A stretch of 64,000 nt of DNA from Dipteronia dyeriana (GCA_032871835.1 CM065300.1:6777768-6841767); one strand, 5' to 3'. Counted from the first letter of the stretch, positions 22,444 to 34,876 are shown. The notes: generated from the letters alone by a model not told the origin. Translations and numbers: made by a program.

Positions 22444-24800
22444 ATGTTGGGAATCTTCAGCAGCGCGATCGTGTCTCCTCCGGAGGAACTAGTGGCGGCC
22501 GGATGCCGGACTCCGTCGCCGAAGACATCCTCGACGGCGCTGCTCAACCGCTTCCTCCAGACCAACTCCTCCGCTGTGTCCATACAGTCCGGAGACCACG
22601 TCCACCTGGCCTACACTCACCACAACGAGTCTCCGTTGCAGCCAAGGTGATAATTTACATGTTTTTTTTTTGGATCATTTTTGTTTGTTAGGAGACGTTT
22701 GATATTCTGCAGAAGTTGATATAGGTAGCGAAATCAGAGATTTTTGAAATTCGTTTCGGGATCTTGACCGTCCGATTTGTGAAATTCATTTCGTCTAGTG
22801 ATAGTGGAAAATAGTTTGTAGTTTTACTGTTTCTGTGATCGGACGGCTGTAAGAATTTGATCAAGCCGGTGACATGCTTAGATCATTATCTCGCGAATTT
22901 GCAGTCGGTTGTATTGATAAAAGAAAAGGATTAAAAGTCCTTTAGCCAAAAAAAAAAAAAAATCTTGTGATTTTTTTCCAAATAAATTGATCACGTGATT
23001 GGTTCGATTAAACAGAAAATATCCACTAGAAATATGAGACATAGCAATTTCACGTGAAGTTAATTAAAGGTTTATATAACGATATATATGTGTAAGTAAT
23101 AGGAATATATGATCATCGAAATAAATGTGTTACATAATTTCTGTTTTTTTTTTTTTTAATATTTTAAATCTCTGCTAAATCATGGAGTAGTAGAGAAAAA
23201 GAGATTGAGTGGTCATGATCACTCGGTGTGTTTGATCATAGCTTCTTTAATGTCTGCCACGAAGTCAAAAATACGTACAGTAGATTTACTGCTAAACTTG
23301 TCTTGTAGTGTCCGCTAAACTACAAGTAAGTAGTAACTGCTATTCAAGATGTGCCGTACACGTGGACGGTCAAATCTATGTTAACGTTATTTTATCTTCT
23401 TATTGGTTCCACACCGCTGTAGAAATAGAAAATATCGAACCTTAGTGTGGGTATTTTTGGTATATTATTATCTTAATTTATAAAAGTGGTTGTCAATTTT
23501 AATTAAAGACAAGAATTCTTAAAATAAGATTAGCTGATTATGAATCCTGACTTAGAGAAAACTTAATTATTAATATGATAAGGATTTCGATCAGTAAACA
23601 CATAAAGTAACTTTATTTTTTGATCTACTGGGGTAGGGAACAATATGTCAATGTATAAGGATAAGGATTACATAGATGGGACCCATGTTGAAATGGGTCC
23701 TGGTCCCCAACCTAGGACTTGGGGATCATGCATGAATGAGTGTTGTAAATTTAAAAAATAAAGTTATGCCTTTGCTTTTGGATCATCTTGGACTTTTGTT
23801 GTAGTTATCCATTGAGTTAGTATACTGAGTTTTCTCACTGACTATACTTCGAAAACTGGACCAGCGACCATTTGATTTGGTTGTAGTTCTTGTAGATAAG
23901 TGCAAGTGTAAAAAGATGAGAATAATTTAAACAATTCAATTGAAAATATTCTGTATTCTGCCCTTTTGTGTTGGACATCCCACAAATTGGGGATAAGGGA
24001 AGATATTAAGCTCCATGAAATAGTTTTATAATCTAGGATTAGAAGAGAATTAACATATTAATTTGTTGGATGGTGGGTATGGCAGATCATTTGCTGTGAA
24101 AGATGAGATCTTCTGTTTGTTTGAGGGAGCACTGGACAACTTGGGAAGTTTAAGGCAGCAATATGGACTAGCGAAGTCAGCAAATGAGGTGATCTTGGTG
24201 ATTGAGGCTTACAAGGCTCTTCGTGATCGGGCACCCTACCCTCCAAACCATGTTGTTGGCCATCTTAGTGGGAGCTTTGCTTTCATTGTCTTTGACAAGT
24301 CCACCTCCACCTTGTTTGTGGCCTCTGTAAGTTTTTTTTTTATACTCTTACCTACCAAAACACCTTGGTGAAGTCAATTGCTTTGCTTAGCTTTGCTTTG
24401 GTTAATTGGTTTCTGATGTAATGTAATTGTGACAGGATCAATTTGGTAAGGTTCCTATCTATTGGGGAATCACTGCCGATGGCTACGTCGCCTTTGCCGA
24501 TAATGCTGACTTGCTCAAAGGTGCTTGTGGAAAGTCACTTGCTTCTTTCCCTCAAGGTGGGTTATCTAAAACCATATTACTGGTTCTCTAATTCAACAAC
24601 CTCATTGTTTCTTTTTTAAAACAAAAAAACAATACAAAAAAAGTTAACTTTCTTTGTTGTCTAGCTAACATTGTGTGTCTATGGTTCTTGCAGGTTGTTT
24701 CTACTCCACAGCTGTTGGAGGACTGAGAAGCTTTGAGAATCCAAAGAACAAGATCACTGCTGTTCCTGCTGAGGAAGAAGAGATCTGGGGCGCTACTTTT

Positions 24801-24839
<39 letters not shown>

Positions 24840-25139
24840 CCTAATTGTTTGATTCTTTGTTATTTACAAGAACTACAAATTTTTGCACCAAAGTAGTTTG
24901 ATGATGGATTGATCAATTCTACAATGCAAAGGATAAAATTGGAAAATTTGTATTGTTCTACTTTATTATTATAATAATTGTCACTATCCAATTGTGTCCA
25001 CTTGACACTACCTTTTATTAAACTACAATTACAATTCCAACCACATATATATTTTTTTTCCCTCTTTCACTGATTTGTCTATTTGGTGGGGTTGAAATTT
25101 CAGGTGGAAGGGCCATCAGTTGTTGCAGCCACAGAGTAG
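22444..25139 (+). CDS. AILP1: AILP1/TSJT1-like protein (DUF3700), five exons, 236 residues
   Basis: Stem-specific TSJT1-like, aluminium-induced protein with YGL and LRDR motifs; a stress- and auxin-responsive plant family with a class-II glutamine amidotransferase fold. Exons are 22444-22646, 24086-24326, 24436-24556, 24694-24803 and 25104-25139, all with GT-AG borders and in phase. YGL is at residues 94-96 and LRDR at 113-116. VVGHLSGSFAFIVFD and ITAVPAEEEEIWGATFKVEG are family-typical. Residue 2 is Leu where true class-II amidotransferases carry the nucleophile Cys, so an amidotransferase reaction is not expected. Length matches the family. Intron 1 is 1.4 kb and intron 4 starts in a (TA)n microsatellite. 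A broken copy lies 7.7 kb downstream (31816-32780). Arabidopsis AILP1 (At5g19140) neighbours the NAXD gene, as here. Confidence 0.94.
24805..24835 (+). repeat. (TA)n microsatellite in AILP1 intron 4
   Basis: An uninterrupted TA run begins right at the 5' splice site (AAG|GTATAT). Length change here would alter bases +3 onward of the donor only in number, but the tract is absent from the duplicated pseudogene copy (about 32508), so it expanded after the duplication or was lost there. Confidence 0.8.
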
Positions 25140-25416
25140 AAGAGAGATGATTCTTCTTCAATAAATACTTTGAACAATCCGAATCCGTTTTAAGTGGTTG
25201 TCATACATGATCAGAGGGTCCATGTGAATACCTAAGTGAGTGTAGAAGAAAGAACAACTTGGAAAATATAGTATGTCATGGTTGTACAAAGTAGCCCAAC
25301 TTTGTAGTTAGCCTTTCTATATATATGTTTTCTTTGGTACTTTGTTTCCTTTATCAACCTTTGCACTCTCTCTTTCTCTCTCTCTCCATGCAATGTACAG
25401 CTATGGCTTGTAGTCT

Positions 25417-25422
25417 AATAAA
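25417..25422 (+). terminator. Candidate poly(A) signal of AILP1
   Basis: AATAAA lies 278 bases after the stop, with a nearer alternative AATAAA at 25160-25165. The CT-rich tract between them is typical of 3' untranslated sequence. Confidence 0.45.
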
Positions 25423-26132
25423 GTTATATAGTTTGAGGGTTTGATTGAAATACACCATCTCTTTTATATATTGGTGATGAATTTGACATTGATAATGTGT
25501 TTTTTTTGGTAAAGAATTTGACATTGATAATTTAGTTATTACTATTTTACAATAATTATCTCAGGACCAAACAGATTGTGAAAGAAAAAACTAGACCAAA
25601 CTTCTGGTGTTTTAGTACAATCTAAGCAATGTTATTTTAAGACATTTCATGATCGAATTAATTTTTTTTTCTTCTAAACCAGTTAATTCAGTCTCTATGT
25701 ATCAATAAATAATTTATAATGAAATCACGTTATTGTATCAACAAATAAATAGTCAATAATGTTACATTGTATAAATTTATTGTTCAAATGATGTGAATCG
25801 TGATTTTTTGTTTTACAATTGTATAATTGAAATGATTAGAATTTAGAGACGTCTTATCGTTTGGAGAAAGTAAACATTATTAAAATCATGAGCTAACATG
25901 GCAGAATTTACAAAATCACATAGAAAATCAATAAAATTACATTAAATGAAAAAAACCAGATCAAAAATGCAAAATTAGCCTCCCAAACAATCAAATATCG
26001 CGAATGAAGGACAACATCGGAAACTTTATAGTATAAAATCTTTTTCTTTCTATTTTCATAGGGAGAACTGATGTTGGGTTTGAATATATTTGGGCTATTT
26101 AAAGCCCAACTACTCCTGGATCCACACATATC

Positions 26133-27941
26133 GGCCCAAGTTACCAAGGTTTCGAATTTGGAAACAGAGAGCAGCGGATAAATATTATCATTACAACTTC
26201 AATTATCTCATAGTAAAATAAAAAAATAAAATGAGGCACTTCTATTTTCAATTTCACCTGCAGCAGATTGTAATCCTAAATTTATTGAAGCACTGTGTTC
26301 TAATATCGTTTTATTAGATATAATTCTTGACACGGTTAGTAAGTTAATGTTGATTATTGACAGCTCATGCATAAACGCATGGCATGCATGGATTGGACTA
26401 ATGAACAAATAAATATATAACTTGTATTGAATCATATACGTAAATTAAGAAAACTCAAACCATTTAATAACAATAGTAATATTTCATTGAGATAAATGTA
26501 CTCAGATACATCAAAATTGCAGAAAACAAATCTAGATATCAGTAATTCCTGTACTACCAGAAGCACCGTTGTCTTCCCCATGTTTAAGATCAAGATTAAC
26601 CAGGGCAAACCATAAATTCAAACCAACCCGAAAGCTCCATAGCTGCACCAAACAACCCTTTTGAAGTCCATTTTTTTGGTTGCAGGCAACTGAGTTCCAT
26701 TTTTTAATCAATGTATAAGAGAAGGTATCGTTCATATTCCACCTTTTGAAATCCAAGTCTGTAATTACTTGGAGACATGGTTGGATCAGCGAACATTTAA
26801 TTCCTTCTTCAGGATTGTCCTCCTCCCTCAGAAAAGCATGAGTTCTTACTTTTCCTCTTGGAATGGAAAAGCGGCCTTGATGTTTATCCATGTCTGTCGA
26901 TGTCATCTCCTTTTCACCGACCAGCATAACATCGGTTCCGTTCAGTTTGTCGATTTCATCTTGAAAGTGTTGAGGAATAACAGGATCTGGCAGTCTTTGA
27001 TCATCAAGATTCTTTTTCTTGATCGTAGTCCTTATCTTCTTCTTCTTCTTCTCTAAACTATGATCAGCCTTCCTCTGTTTCTTAACCGACGGTTTCTTCT
27101 CAATCTCTTCATCGTCCTCTTCCACTTCAACAAAGCCTCTTTTCATGGACGAGCTGTTTTTGCTTTCGGATTTTGAAACAGCATCTTGAACGATAGCAGG
27201 TACTGGTACACTGCTCCTGGTTTTCTTGGGAATCTTGAAATTGAGAAATCGAAATTGAAGCTCATTCTTATTGGTCTCCTTTCGAAGAGCTTCGTCAGCC
27301 AGGCGCTTCCGCTCCATTGCCTTTCGAATGTGCATGTCAATAAATCCTCGTAGCACCGTGTCTGTCAACAATTCAAGCTTCAAAAGTTCATCGCCGTTGG
27401 CGGCCTTTTCTGTCTCCTTGACGAGCAGGTCAAAAGACCCACCACCATCAATGTATTTCAAATCTTCCAAACTCCACATTTTCTGTCGGAAAAGACCCAG
27501 GAACAGAAAGAAACCAGAAAACAGAACTGAAAAAAACCCACAGAGAATCAGAGAGAAAAAAAGCTTGAAAATTTTCAAGAAAGCAAATGCGTGTGTGTGT
27601 GAGAGAGAGAGAGATATTTATCAGAGAAATATGCGTTAACTGAGTGAAGTGATTATAGAAATATATATAGGGAGAGAAATCCGAGTGATATTAGTAAACC
27701 CAGGTGAAAATTAGGGTTTGGAAATCTTCGTTATGTGAGGATATTAATTGGAATCCCACATGAAGTCGGTCTTGTAGTTTCAAATTGGTTTCTAAAACCT
27801 GTCTGTGTTTATTGGGACCGAAACAAAGATGTTGGCGCTAAACAAAACGCGTTCTTGTCTTATAACGGTCATATATATCCGTTGCTTGCTTCTCTAAATT
27901 GTGTAAACAGTGACATGCTGACGTGTCCCCAAAGTTATAAG
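26133..27941 (-). repeat. Inverted-duplication arm containing B3a
   Basis: This segment is the reverse complement of 53088-55794 after removing a DNA element from the latter. Homology runs from CCTTGGTAACTTGGGCC at the B3 3' side to CTTATAACTTTGGGGACACG at the 5' side. It includes the coding region, about 500 bases of 5' flank and about 400 bases of 3' flank. Confidence 0.9.
26532..27479 (-). CDS. B3-domain protein (DUF313 class), copy B3a, 315 residues
   Basis: Probable plant B3-type DNA-binding protein, nuclear by its basic tracts. Residues 1-80 are a conserved leader (MWSLEDLKYI, KETEKAANGDELLKL). Residues 84-160 are Lys/Glu-rich with nuclear-localisation-like KKPSVKKQRK (128-137) and EKKKKK. 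The B3 fold spans about 162-300, with LPDPVIPQHFQDEIDKLNGT, QGRFSIPRGKV, FLREE, LDFKRWNM, YTLIKKWNSV and GCLVQLWSFRV in family order. The single exon is usual for this class. I chose ATG 27479 because it aligns with the related pseudogene at 48706 and leaves a plausible leader. An upstream in-frame ATG (27578) would add 33 hydrophobic residues that look like translated 5' untranslated sequence. It differs from B3b at only three residues (Ser104/Pro, Arg150/Lys, Lys156/Thr). Confidence 0.85.
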   Translation of the reverse strand: MWSLEDLKYIDGGGSFDLLVKETEKAANGDELLKLELLTDTVLRGFIDMHIRKAMERKRLADEALRKETNKNELQFRFLNFKIPKKTRSSVPVPAIVQDAVSKSESKNSSSMKRGFVEVEEDDEEIEKKPSVKKQRKADHSLEKKKKKIRTTIKKKNLDDQRLPDPVIPQHFQDEIDKLNGTDVMLVGEKEMTSTDMDKHQGRFSIPRGKVRTHAFLREEDNPEEGIKCSLIQPCLQVITDLDFKRWNMNDTFSYTLIKKWNSVACNQKNGLQKGCLVQLWSFRVGLNLWFALVNLDLKHGEDNGASGSTGITDI

Positions 27942-28092
27942 ATTTGTTTTTTAGTGAAAATATATAAGAGTTAAAGACCTTTCCCTGGTTTATCAAGTAA
28001 TTGGGCTTTAAATCATACCGGCCCATCCCAAACAAATTCACTCTCCGTTTAGGTTTCATCAATTCTTCATTCTCCGGTGGTAGTACTTGTTG

Positions 28093-30665
28093 ATGTTAGT
28101 TAAACATGGCGTGAATTCTGGGTTCACGTCACTGTGTAGTGCAAGAGATTATATTAAGTGTTAACTGAGAGAAAAAGCGAACAGAGAGAGATATGGGGTA
28201 TATACACAGATTTCAATTCGTACGGTCATGTTTATTTTATTTTATTCATAAATATTATTAATAACTATCATCATGTTATTTAAGAATTAAGAGTGAGTTG
28301 TTTTGATTTTCTAATTCATTCTCATGATTCTCGAGACACAGCAGCAACTCCTGTAAGTCCACTCTCTCGTCTCACTTTCTTTGTTTTTTCAAGTTGAATT
28401 TCGCTTCCGGTTTCGTGGATAATCAGTCAATTTTCAACTGCAATGGAGGTGTTTTTCTTTTTGTCCTTTATTTTATTTTTGGTATTTGTATACGTTTATG
28501 CATGTAAGCATTTCGTTTCTGGGTTTGTGAAATGAGTTTTTGTCCTGTTTGTTCTGATAAAATGAAGGAAAGAGAAGGGAAATCCGTAACTTTATTTTTT
28601 TTTATTTTTTATTTTTTTATTTTTATTTTTTTGGTTTCTGGGTGTTGGAAATTTAGTTAAGGGTGTAAAATTATCATTTGACTTAAGCTGTTTCATTCCA
28701 TTCGATTGAATGAAGAAATTATCATTTTTATGATATCTAGGTGTTCACAAGTATCTCGTAGAATTATTTTAATTCGGATTTTTGTTGTTGGTTTAGGACA
28801 TAAACAATACAACTGATTCATGTTGATATCATTGCTTTGAGTTGTGCTTTTGGTTTCATGTTTTGTATAGTTTTATTTGGAGACAACAATTCCTGATAAG
28901 GTCCCTTGATCAAACCAGCGAATTCCATGAATGGAGCCACATTGGAGGCTGATTCTGAGAGCATTTTGAGAGCAATCACTCCAATTCTTGACCCAAATAG
29001 ACACAAGGGCTAGGCGGGTGAGCTGATTAAAAACTCTGCCTCCATCATCAATTACTTGCTTTTCGTTTTCGTTTGTTTATGTTCTCCAAGTTGATACACC
29101 TGTTACTCTGGTATGTTTATCAGGAAAGATAGCTGTGATTGGTGGGTGTCGTGTGTACACTGGTGCTCCATATTTTGCTGCTATTTCAGCCTTACAAATT
29201 GTTAGTGATTTGCTTCCTCATTTCTTGATAATGATTTTCTCTTTTAGCTGGTTTCATTTTGTGTTGGTACTGTCTTTTCATATATTGATGGCCTGATGGT
29301 TTATGTAAATGCAATTGCTTTCTATTGCTTGCACGGTGCCGATCCGTCTCATCTGTTCTGTACCAAAGATGCTGCTCCAGTTATAAAAGGCTATAGTCAT
29401 GAATTAATATTGCTCCCTCCCAATTCTGGAAGAATCTTATAGCATCAGGTAAATTTTCGATATGAAACTTTGTTATTTTCAATATGTATGTATAATATAC
29501 TGAGTAGGTATTATTTTGGTGATAAAGTGGATTGGGGGATGAAGAGAGAAAACGCATCTCAAGCAAGATTCTGATAAATGGATGGAAAGGTTTGGATTGC
29601 CTAGTTGTTGGTCCAGGCCTTGGAAGGGATCCATATTTTCTGGCTATGTGGTATTACTTAAAGCTATGTGGTATTACTAATGCAAAAGTTTCAAGTATTT
29701 TGTGAAAATAAGGTCAGAGGTGATAAATTTTGATTTTAGAATGTTTAAGTGGAGAAATTATGAAAAGTTGAATCTGGGAGTGTAACCCCAAATTCCTCAA
29801 AAAGAATATTATTATAGTGAATTATATGCATTTATGAGTGGTCCGCGGACATTTTAGATATGGTTTAAGTTTAAACTTGAAGTTTTCTTGCCTTTTTGAG
29901 TTTTACAGCTATCCCCCCTAATGTCAAATCTTCTCAAATGTTCCACAGCATCCACAGAAGCAACCTTTTAGTCCTCTTTTTCTCATCCTCATTACTTCTA
30001 TATTGGATTTCTTATCAAATTCAATTCTCAACAAGTTTAAGACTTAGCATATTATGTGTCCAGGAAGGTGTGAGCGAAATAATGAAGCATGCCAGACAGT
30101 CAAATTTTCAGATTGTCATAGATGGGGTGAGTAAAAAGGATGAATATGGTCCAGTTAAGCTATGTGCTCAATAGTTATCATTGTCATTTTGCATCTTTAA
30201 CAGTTGGAATTTATCTAGATATTTGCTATTTAATATAGTCCAGTTAAGCAATATGCTCAGCAGGTCCATTGTCTTTCTGCATTTTTTATGGTATGAAATC
30301 AACCTTAGATTATTGCTACTGGTCCAGAAATCACTTTTATGTGGAAATACTTCATTAAAAACTAAATTACTCTAGAAGTTCCGGATCAACAGCTCCTGGC
30401 TTGCACACATATTTCACTTGGTGTGGCCTGTGGGGATAGTTATCCTACATCAACTGTACTGCTTAGTTCTTAATTTAACATTGGCCATAATCAAATTATT
30501 GTGGACTGCGAATAGTTAAAGAATCTGTTTTGCTCTCCTTAGAGTGATATTATTTATTTAATTTCTTGTAATATTTTCTAATGCAAAGATCCCTTATTGA
30601 TTTGGACTGGTGGTGTAACTATCCTACTGTACGGAAAATCCGACCTCATAAGTGATGGTGATACA
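28093..30665 (+). pseudogene. NAD(P)HX dehydratase (NAXD) pseudogene, exons 1-5 and 7 only
   Basis: This is a decayed copy of the gene at 56334-59647, in opposite orientation. Recognisable parts: start of exon 1 (28093-28156), then a foreign insert of about 720 bases, rest of exon 1 (28881-29017), exon 2 (29124-29200), exon 3 (29335-29448), exon 4 (29528-29643), exon 5 (30064-30126) and exon 7 (30604-30665). Exon 6 and exons 8-11 are absent. Lesions: an in-frame TAG at 29011 (Gln codon in the intact gene), the exon 3 acceptor changed from AG to AC, a deletion of about 10 bases in exon 4 and several substitutions. Non-functional. Confidence 0.9.
28157..28880. other. Foreign insert inside NAXD pseudogene exon 1
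   Basis: About 720 bases separate two parts of exon 1 that are contiguous in the intact gene (junctions ATTATATT and AGACAACA). It contains GAGA-rich and T-rich tracts and no open frame. No terminal repeats were recognised, so it could be an insertion or a rearrangement scar. Confidence 0.55.
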
Positions 30666-30692
30666 TGTATGGGATATGATAGTCATTTAATC

Positions 30693-31475
30693 TTTGGATG
30701 GAAGTGAATTTGGTGTTATGTACTTATGTTTGTTATATTAAAATTTCTCCTTGAGGTTTTGATAGTTCTTTTCAAGATCGTTCTTGGGTTTCTTGCCTTG
30801 TTATTGACTGTGCTACTAATGTAATGCTTCTGTCTGATCCTTAATGAATTTGGAATTCGCAATATACATGCTGAAATCTTATAGCGTGCTTTGAAACGAC
30901 ATTATTTTGGTTAATGAAGCCAGGACGATGAGAGCATATACATTTGATTTTCCTTCGACGTATGCTATTACATTGTCAATGCTTTTGTATTATGATGCAT
31001 AATATATGTTAGTTTAAAGTAACAAAAGATATTGTCTCTTCTCTTTTGAACCTTTTATTTTGGTTAGTTAACCAAAAGGAAATAGAAAAGTCCTTCTTTT
31101 GATCTTTGCATTTCCAAAAACCAAAATGGACTGTTATTGGATAAAAAGAGAGACTCTGCATTGAATACTTGACAATGCTAGCTTCGGAAATAAAAACTTG
31201 AAATTGGAGTGTTTTGCTTTTGGAGTGTTTTGCTTTTCGGCATGCTCAAACTGTGGCAAATTAACTTGTGCTCTCATTCAGGTTTTATAGAAATCAATAG
31301 TCTCTAGAGTTGTCCTATTTTTTTACAACAGTCACTGTTACAAATGGGTTGGCATCAGCTGATTCTTTTCTTCTACACTGATTATGATACAATGTGTTAT
31401 TCTCAAATGTCAATGCATATATTTCATTCTTAGAATCATTGCTTGTTTTGTTGAAGATAATGTAAGATGATTTTG
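30693..31475 (+). repeat. Duplicated segment D, left copy
   Basis: It matches 61470-62165 on the same strand for about 700 bases with many substitutions. Shared blocks include TTTGATAGTTCTTTTCAAGA, AATTTGGAATTCGCAATATA, GAGCATATACATTTGATTT and CAATGCATATATTTCATTCT. It links the NAXD pseudogene to the AILP1 pseudogene. Since NAXD is inverted here but segment D is not, at least one separate rearrangement is needed. Confidence 0.85.
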
Positions 31476-31484
31476 ATTACTTTA

Positions 31485-33400
31485 GTACTGAGTTTTCTTA
31501 CTGATTATACTATGAAAATTGCACCAGTGACCATTTGGTTTGGTTGTAGGTAAGGGTAAGTGTAAAAGATGTACATTTTTTAACTAGTTACAATGTCCTG
31601 TTCTTTACCTCATCATGTGGTTAAAAAGATTGCTTTGTTGTGGAGATTGATCACTTGAGAATAAAGAGGAAGTTAGAAGATTTGGAGGAAATATTTTTCC
31701 TTTTTGTGTTGGACATCCCACTAGGATAGAGAAGATATTAAGCCCCATGAAATAATTTTATAATGAGAACTAACCTATTAATTTACATTAATTTGTTTGA
31801 TGGTGGGTATGGCAGATCATTTGCATTGAAAGATGAGATCTTTTGTTTGAGGGAGCACTGGACAACTTGTGAAGTCTGAGGCTGCAATAATGGACTAGCT
31901 AAGTCAGCAAATGAGGTGATCTCGGTGATTGAGGCTTACAAGGCTCTTCATGATCGGGCACCCTACCTTCCAAACCATGTTGTTGGCCATCTTAGTGGGA
32001 GCTTTACTTTCATTGTCTTTGACAAGTCCACCGCCACCTTGTTTGTATCCTCTGTAAGTTTTTTTCTTACCTACCAAAACACCTTAGTGAAGCCAATTAA
32101 CTTTGCTTTGGTAATTGGTTTCTAACAAGAATCGTGTTTGATGTAATGTAATTGTGACTGGATCAATATGGTACGGTTCCTCTCTATTGGGGAATCACTG
32201 CTGATGGATATGCCACCTTTGCTGATAATGCTGACTTGCTCGAAGGTGGTTGTGGAAAGTAACTCGTGCCTTTCCCTCAAGGTGGGTTACCTTAAGACCA
32301 TATATATGTTCATGTTTCCCTATTTCAACAACCTTTCATTGTTTCTTTTTTAAAACAAAATTTCATTGCGTGCCATTGGATCTTGCAGAGTTGCAGGTTG
32401 TGTCTTCTCCACAGCTGTTGGAGGACTGAGAAACTTTGAGTATCCAAAGAACAAGATCACTGCTGTTCCTGCTAAGGAAGAAGAGATTTGGGGCGCCACG
32501 TTTAAGGTACAAATTTTCACATGATGATGGATTCAATTCTACAATGCAAAGGATACGATGGGAAAAAAGGTTGTCTGTAGACAGTAGGCATGATTGTTCT
32601 ACTTTATTATTATAATGATTGTCACTATTACAATTCCAATTATACACTTAATACCACCTTTTATTAAACCACAATTACAATTCCAACCACATACTTTTTC
32701 CCCTCTTCTACTGATTTGGTTATTTGGTGGGGATGAAATTTCAGGTGGAAGTGCCAGCAGTGGTTGCAGCCACAAACTGAATAATCTAAATCCCATTGAA
32801 GTGGTTATGAATTGTGATCATACATTAGACTATTAGAGGGTCCATCAGTCCATGTGCATACCTAAGTGAGTCTAGCCGAATGAATAACTTTGTTGTCAGC
32901 TCTATGTTTTCTTTGGTACTTTGTTTCTTTTAATTATCTACCACTTTGCTCTCTCAACCTTCATGTAATGTACAGATATGGCTTGTAGTCTAATATAGAG
33001 TATACGGTTTGAGGCCTTGAGGGTTTGAAATACACCTCTTTATATTGGTGATGATTTGACATTGATAATTTAGTCTATTACTATTTTACAATAATTTTCA
33101 AGGTAACCAAACATTGTCAAAGAAAAATGGACAAAACTTGTGGTATTTTCATTAAAGTCCAAGCAATGCCATTTTAATATTTTTCACAATTGAAATAATA
33201 TTTTCCCCCAAGTCCCTAGCCATTCATTTTAGTCTATCTTGTATAATATATCGTTCATATTGAAATCACCAGTTAACATGCCACAATTTACAAATTGAGA
33301 AAATTGAAAATTAAAAGGAAAAATCAGATAAAAAATGCAAAAGCATTCTCCTAAACAATCAAATCTTATGAATGAAACACATCATTCAAGTTTTCCATTT
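31485..33400 (+). repeat. Direct duplication of the AILP1 3' region
   Basis: This is co-linear with about 23815-25990. The copy starts within AILP1 intron 1 (ACTGAGTTTTCT..ACTGA), runs through exons 2-5 and continues into the 3' flank (CAAATC-rich stretch near 33290-33370 matching 25905-25995). Exon 1 and its promoter were not copied. Confidence 0.88.
31816..32780 (+). pseudogene. AILP1/TSJT1-like pseudogene, exons 2-5
   Basis: Exon remnants are at 31816-32053, 32161-32281, 32397-32507 and 32745-32780. There is no exon 1 or start. Exon 2 has a 4-base deletion near the CLFEG codons and further changes. The exon 3 acceptor is TG instead of AG. Exon 3 carries an in-frame TAA where the intact gene has a Ser codon. 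The exon 5 end (GTGGAAGTGCCAGCAGTGG) keeps the family C-terminus. The later exons are less damaged than exon 2. Not expected to make protein. Confidence 0.92.
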
Positions 33401-33515
33401 ATATTTTATAACTATGTGTGAGGAGTTTTCTTCTAAATATTGTAAGAGTAGATATTTTGATCGTATCCATCAAGAGGTCCAGTTCGATTTTAGAATTTAT
33501 TATAATATTTCGAGT

Positions 33516-34228
33516 GGTGCTATTGGCACCTACCTCATGAACTATTAATGCCCCATTTTCGAAAGATTTTGGATTTATAAGTTTTAATTTATTTATTCTC
33601 CAAATTGCCCTTTTTCTCTATTCTAAACTTCACACACGAGCTTGCTCACATCTAGATCCAGCGTCCTCACCCCCTGCAATGGACAACACCTTTTATCATC
33701 AACATAATTTTTTTCTTATAAAATTGAAGTTTTAAGGGACTACACAGAGAGATCAAACTTCAATGTCTGAGATGAAACAATAAATGACTATTAACCAATA
33801 AAAACAATAAAAGTCAAAGAAAACAACAATTATTAGAAGAAGAAAAAAACATTATTGAGGAGGTGGGTTTCTTCGCTGTGATGAAATAAGGAATGCACAT
33901 CAAAGTTTGCAAATTCCCAAATCCCAACTTTGAATTGATCGAAACTTCCATTTCCTTCCATTACTTGTTTAAATCAAAGTAAAAAAAAAAATCAGTTTAC
34001 TTAATTAATTAAGTTCTCATGAGTCATCACAATGGCCAAATTCAGTTTGTGATTGATCGGCAATCTTTTAAAGGCTGGAAAGTGAAAATCAAGGCTATGT
34101 GTACTCAGGCTACTTGCAGTGAGCAAACTGGTTGCGTCTTGGAGAATAAATAAATTAACATTTATAGATGCCAAAACTTTTGAAAATGGGGCATTAATAG
34201 TTTCATTATGATGGGTGCCAATAGCACC
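33516..34228. mobile_element. TIR element of family G (GGTGCTATTGGCACC ends)
   Basis: The left end GGTGCTATTGGCACCTACCT and the inverted right end GGTGCTATTGGCACCCATCA match over about 50 bases, continuing through AACTATTAATGCCCCATTTT. It is 713 bases and non-coding. The same termini are at 15473-17040. No convincing target duplication was found. Confidence 0.7.
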
Positions 34229-34555
34229 ATTCTTTTTTTATTTTTTACTATTTTAACATGTTTTGGATTGAGCTCGAATTTTTCTGGGCCAGTTTTATTT
34301 AAGCCGACATGCTTGTGGATTCACAATTAAAGGCCCAAGTTACTAAAATTTCGATTTTGAAAACTGAACTTTACGGGTAAGACAGAACTGAATGAATGTC
34401 TTTTTAGACCCAAAATCTTTGTAAGGATCCAGAGAACAAGGTCTCTAACGATCTCAAATTGTTTGTCAAAATCAGTTGTATAAAATTGGTGCTCTAATTT
34501 ATATCTAACCAATTAAATTAAGATACGTATCCATATTTATAAAAGAAGTTGAAAA

Positions 34556-34876
34556 AAATTAAATACTATTTAAACATTCGGTAAATGAAGTGGGTCATGT
34601 TTTGACACGATCTAACAATATTTATCAAGTCGTGTCATACCGTGCTGTGTCATATAACTACTCAAATTTACACGTTTAATTAATAAATATGAATCATAAT
34701 ACCAAAAAAATTTTAAAAAAAAAATACAAAAACTTAATCTATAATTTTACATTTTATAAATAAGAATAAATTTTAAAGAAAGTATTTTAACTATTTTTTT
34801 TTTTTTTTACATTATACCTTTATAGTCTCGTTTAATTTTTTTGGTTTAAGGCCTCGAATACCCTTGAGCCACCCCG
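34556..34876 (-). mobile_element. Truncated hAT MITE, inverted relative of 35804-36220
   Basis: Its reverse complement starts GGGGTGGCTCAAGGGTATTC and follows the element at 35804 (CAGGGGTGACTCAAGGGATT) for about 320 bases, including the CATGACCCACTTCATTTACC region, then stops. The outer end is missing. It abuts the first remaining codons of a B3 pseudogene. Confidence 0.7.

Noticed and set aside
27480..27578. Upstream ATG adding 33 hydrophobic residues to B3a (and 54349-54447 for B3b)
   Set aside because: It would give a DNA-binding protein a membrane-like N-terminus. The stretch is T/C-rich as in 5' leaders, and the related pseudogene keeps MWSL as the conserved start while lacking an in-frame equivalent upstream.
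27271..27639. 122-codon frame opposite B3a, also seen at 54288-54656 opposite B3b
   Set aside because: It is the antisense shadow of the B3 N-terminal codons; being present twice only reflects the inverted duplication.
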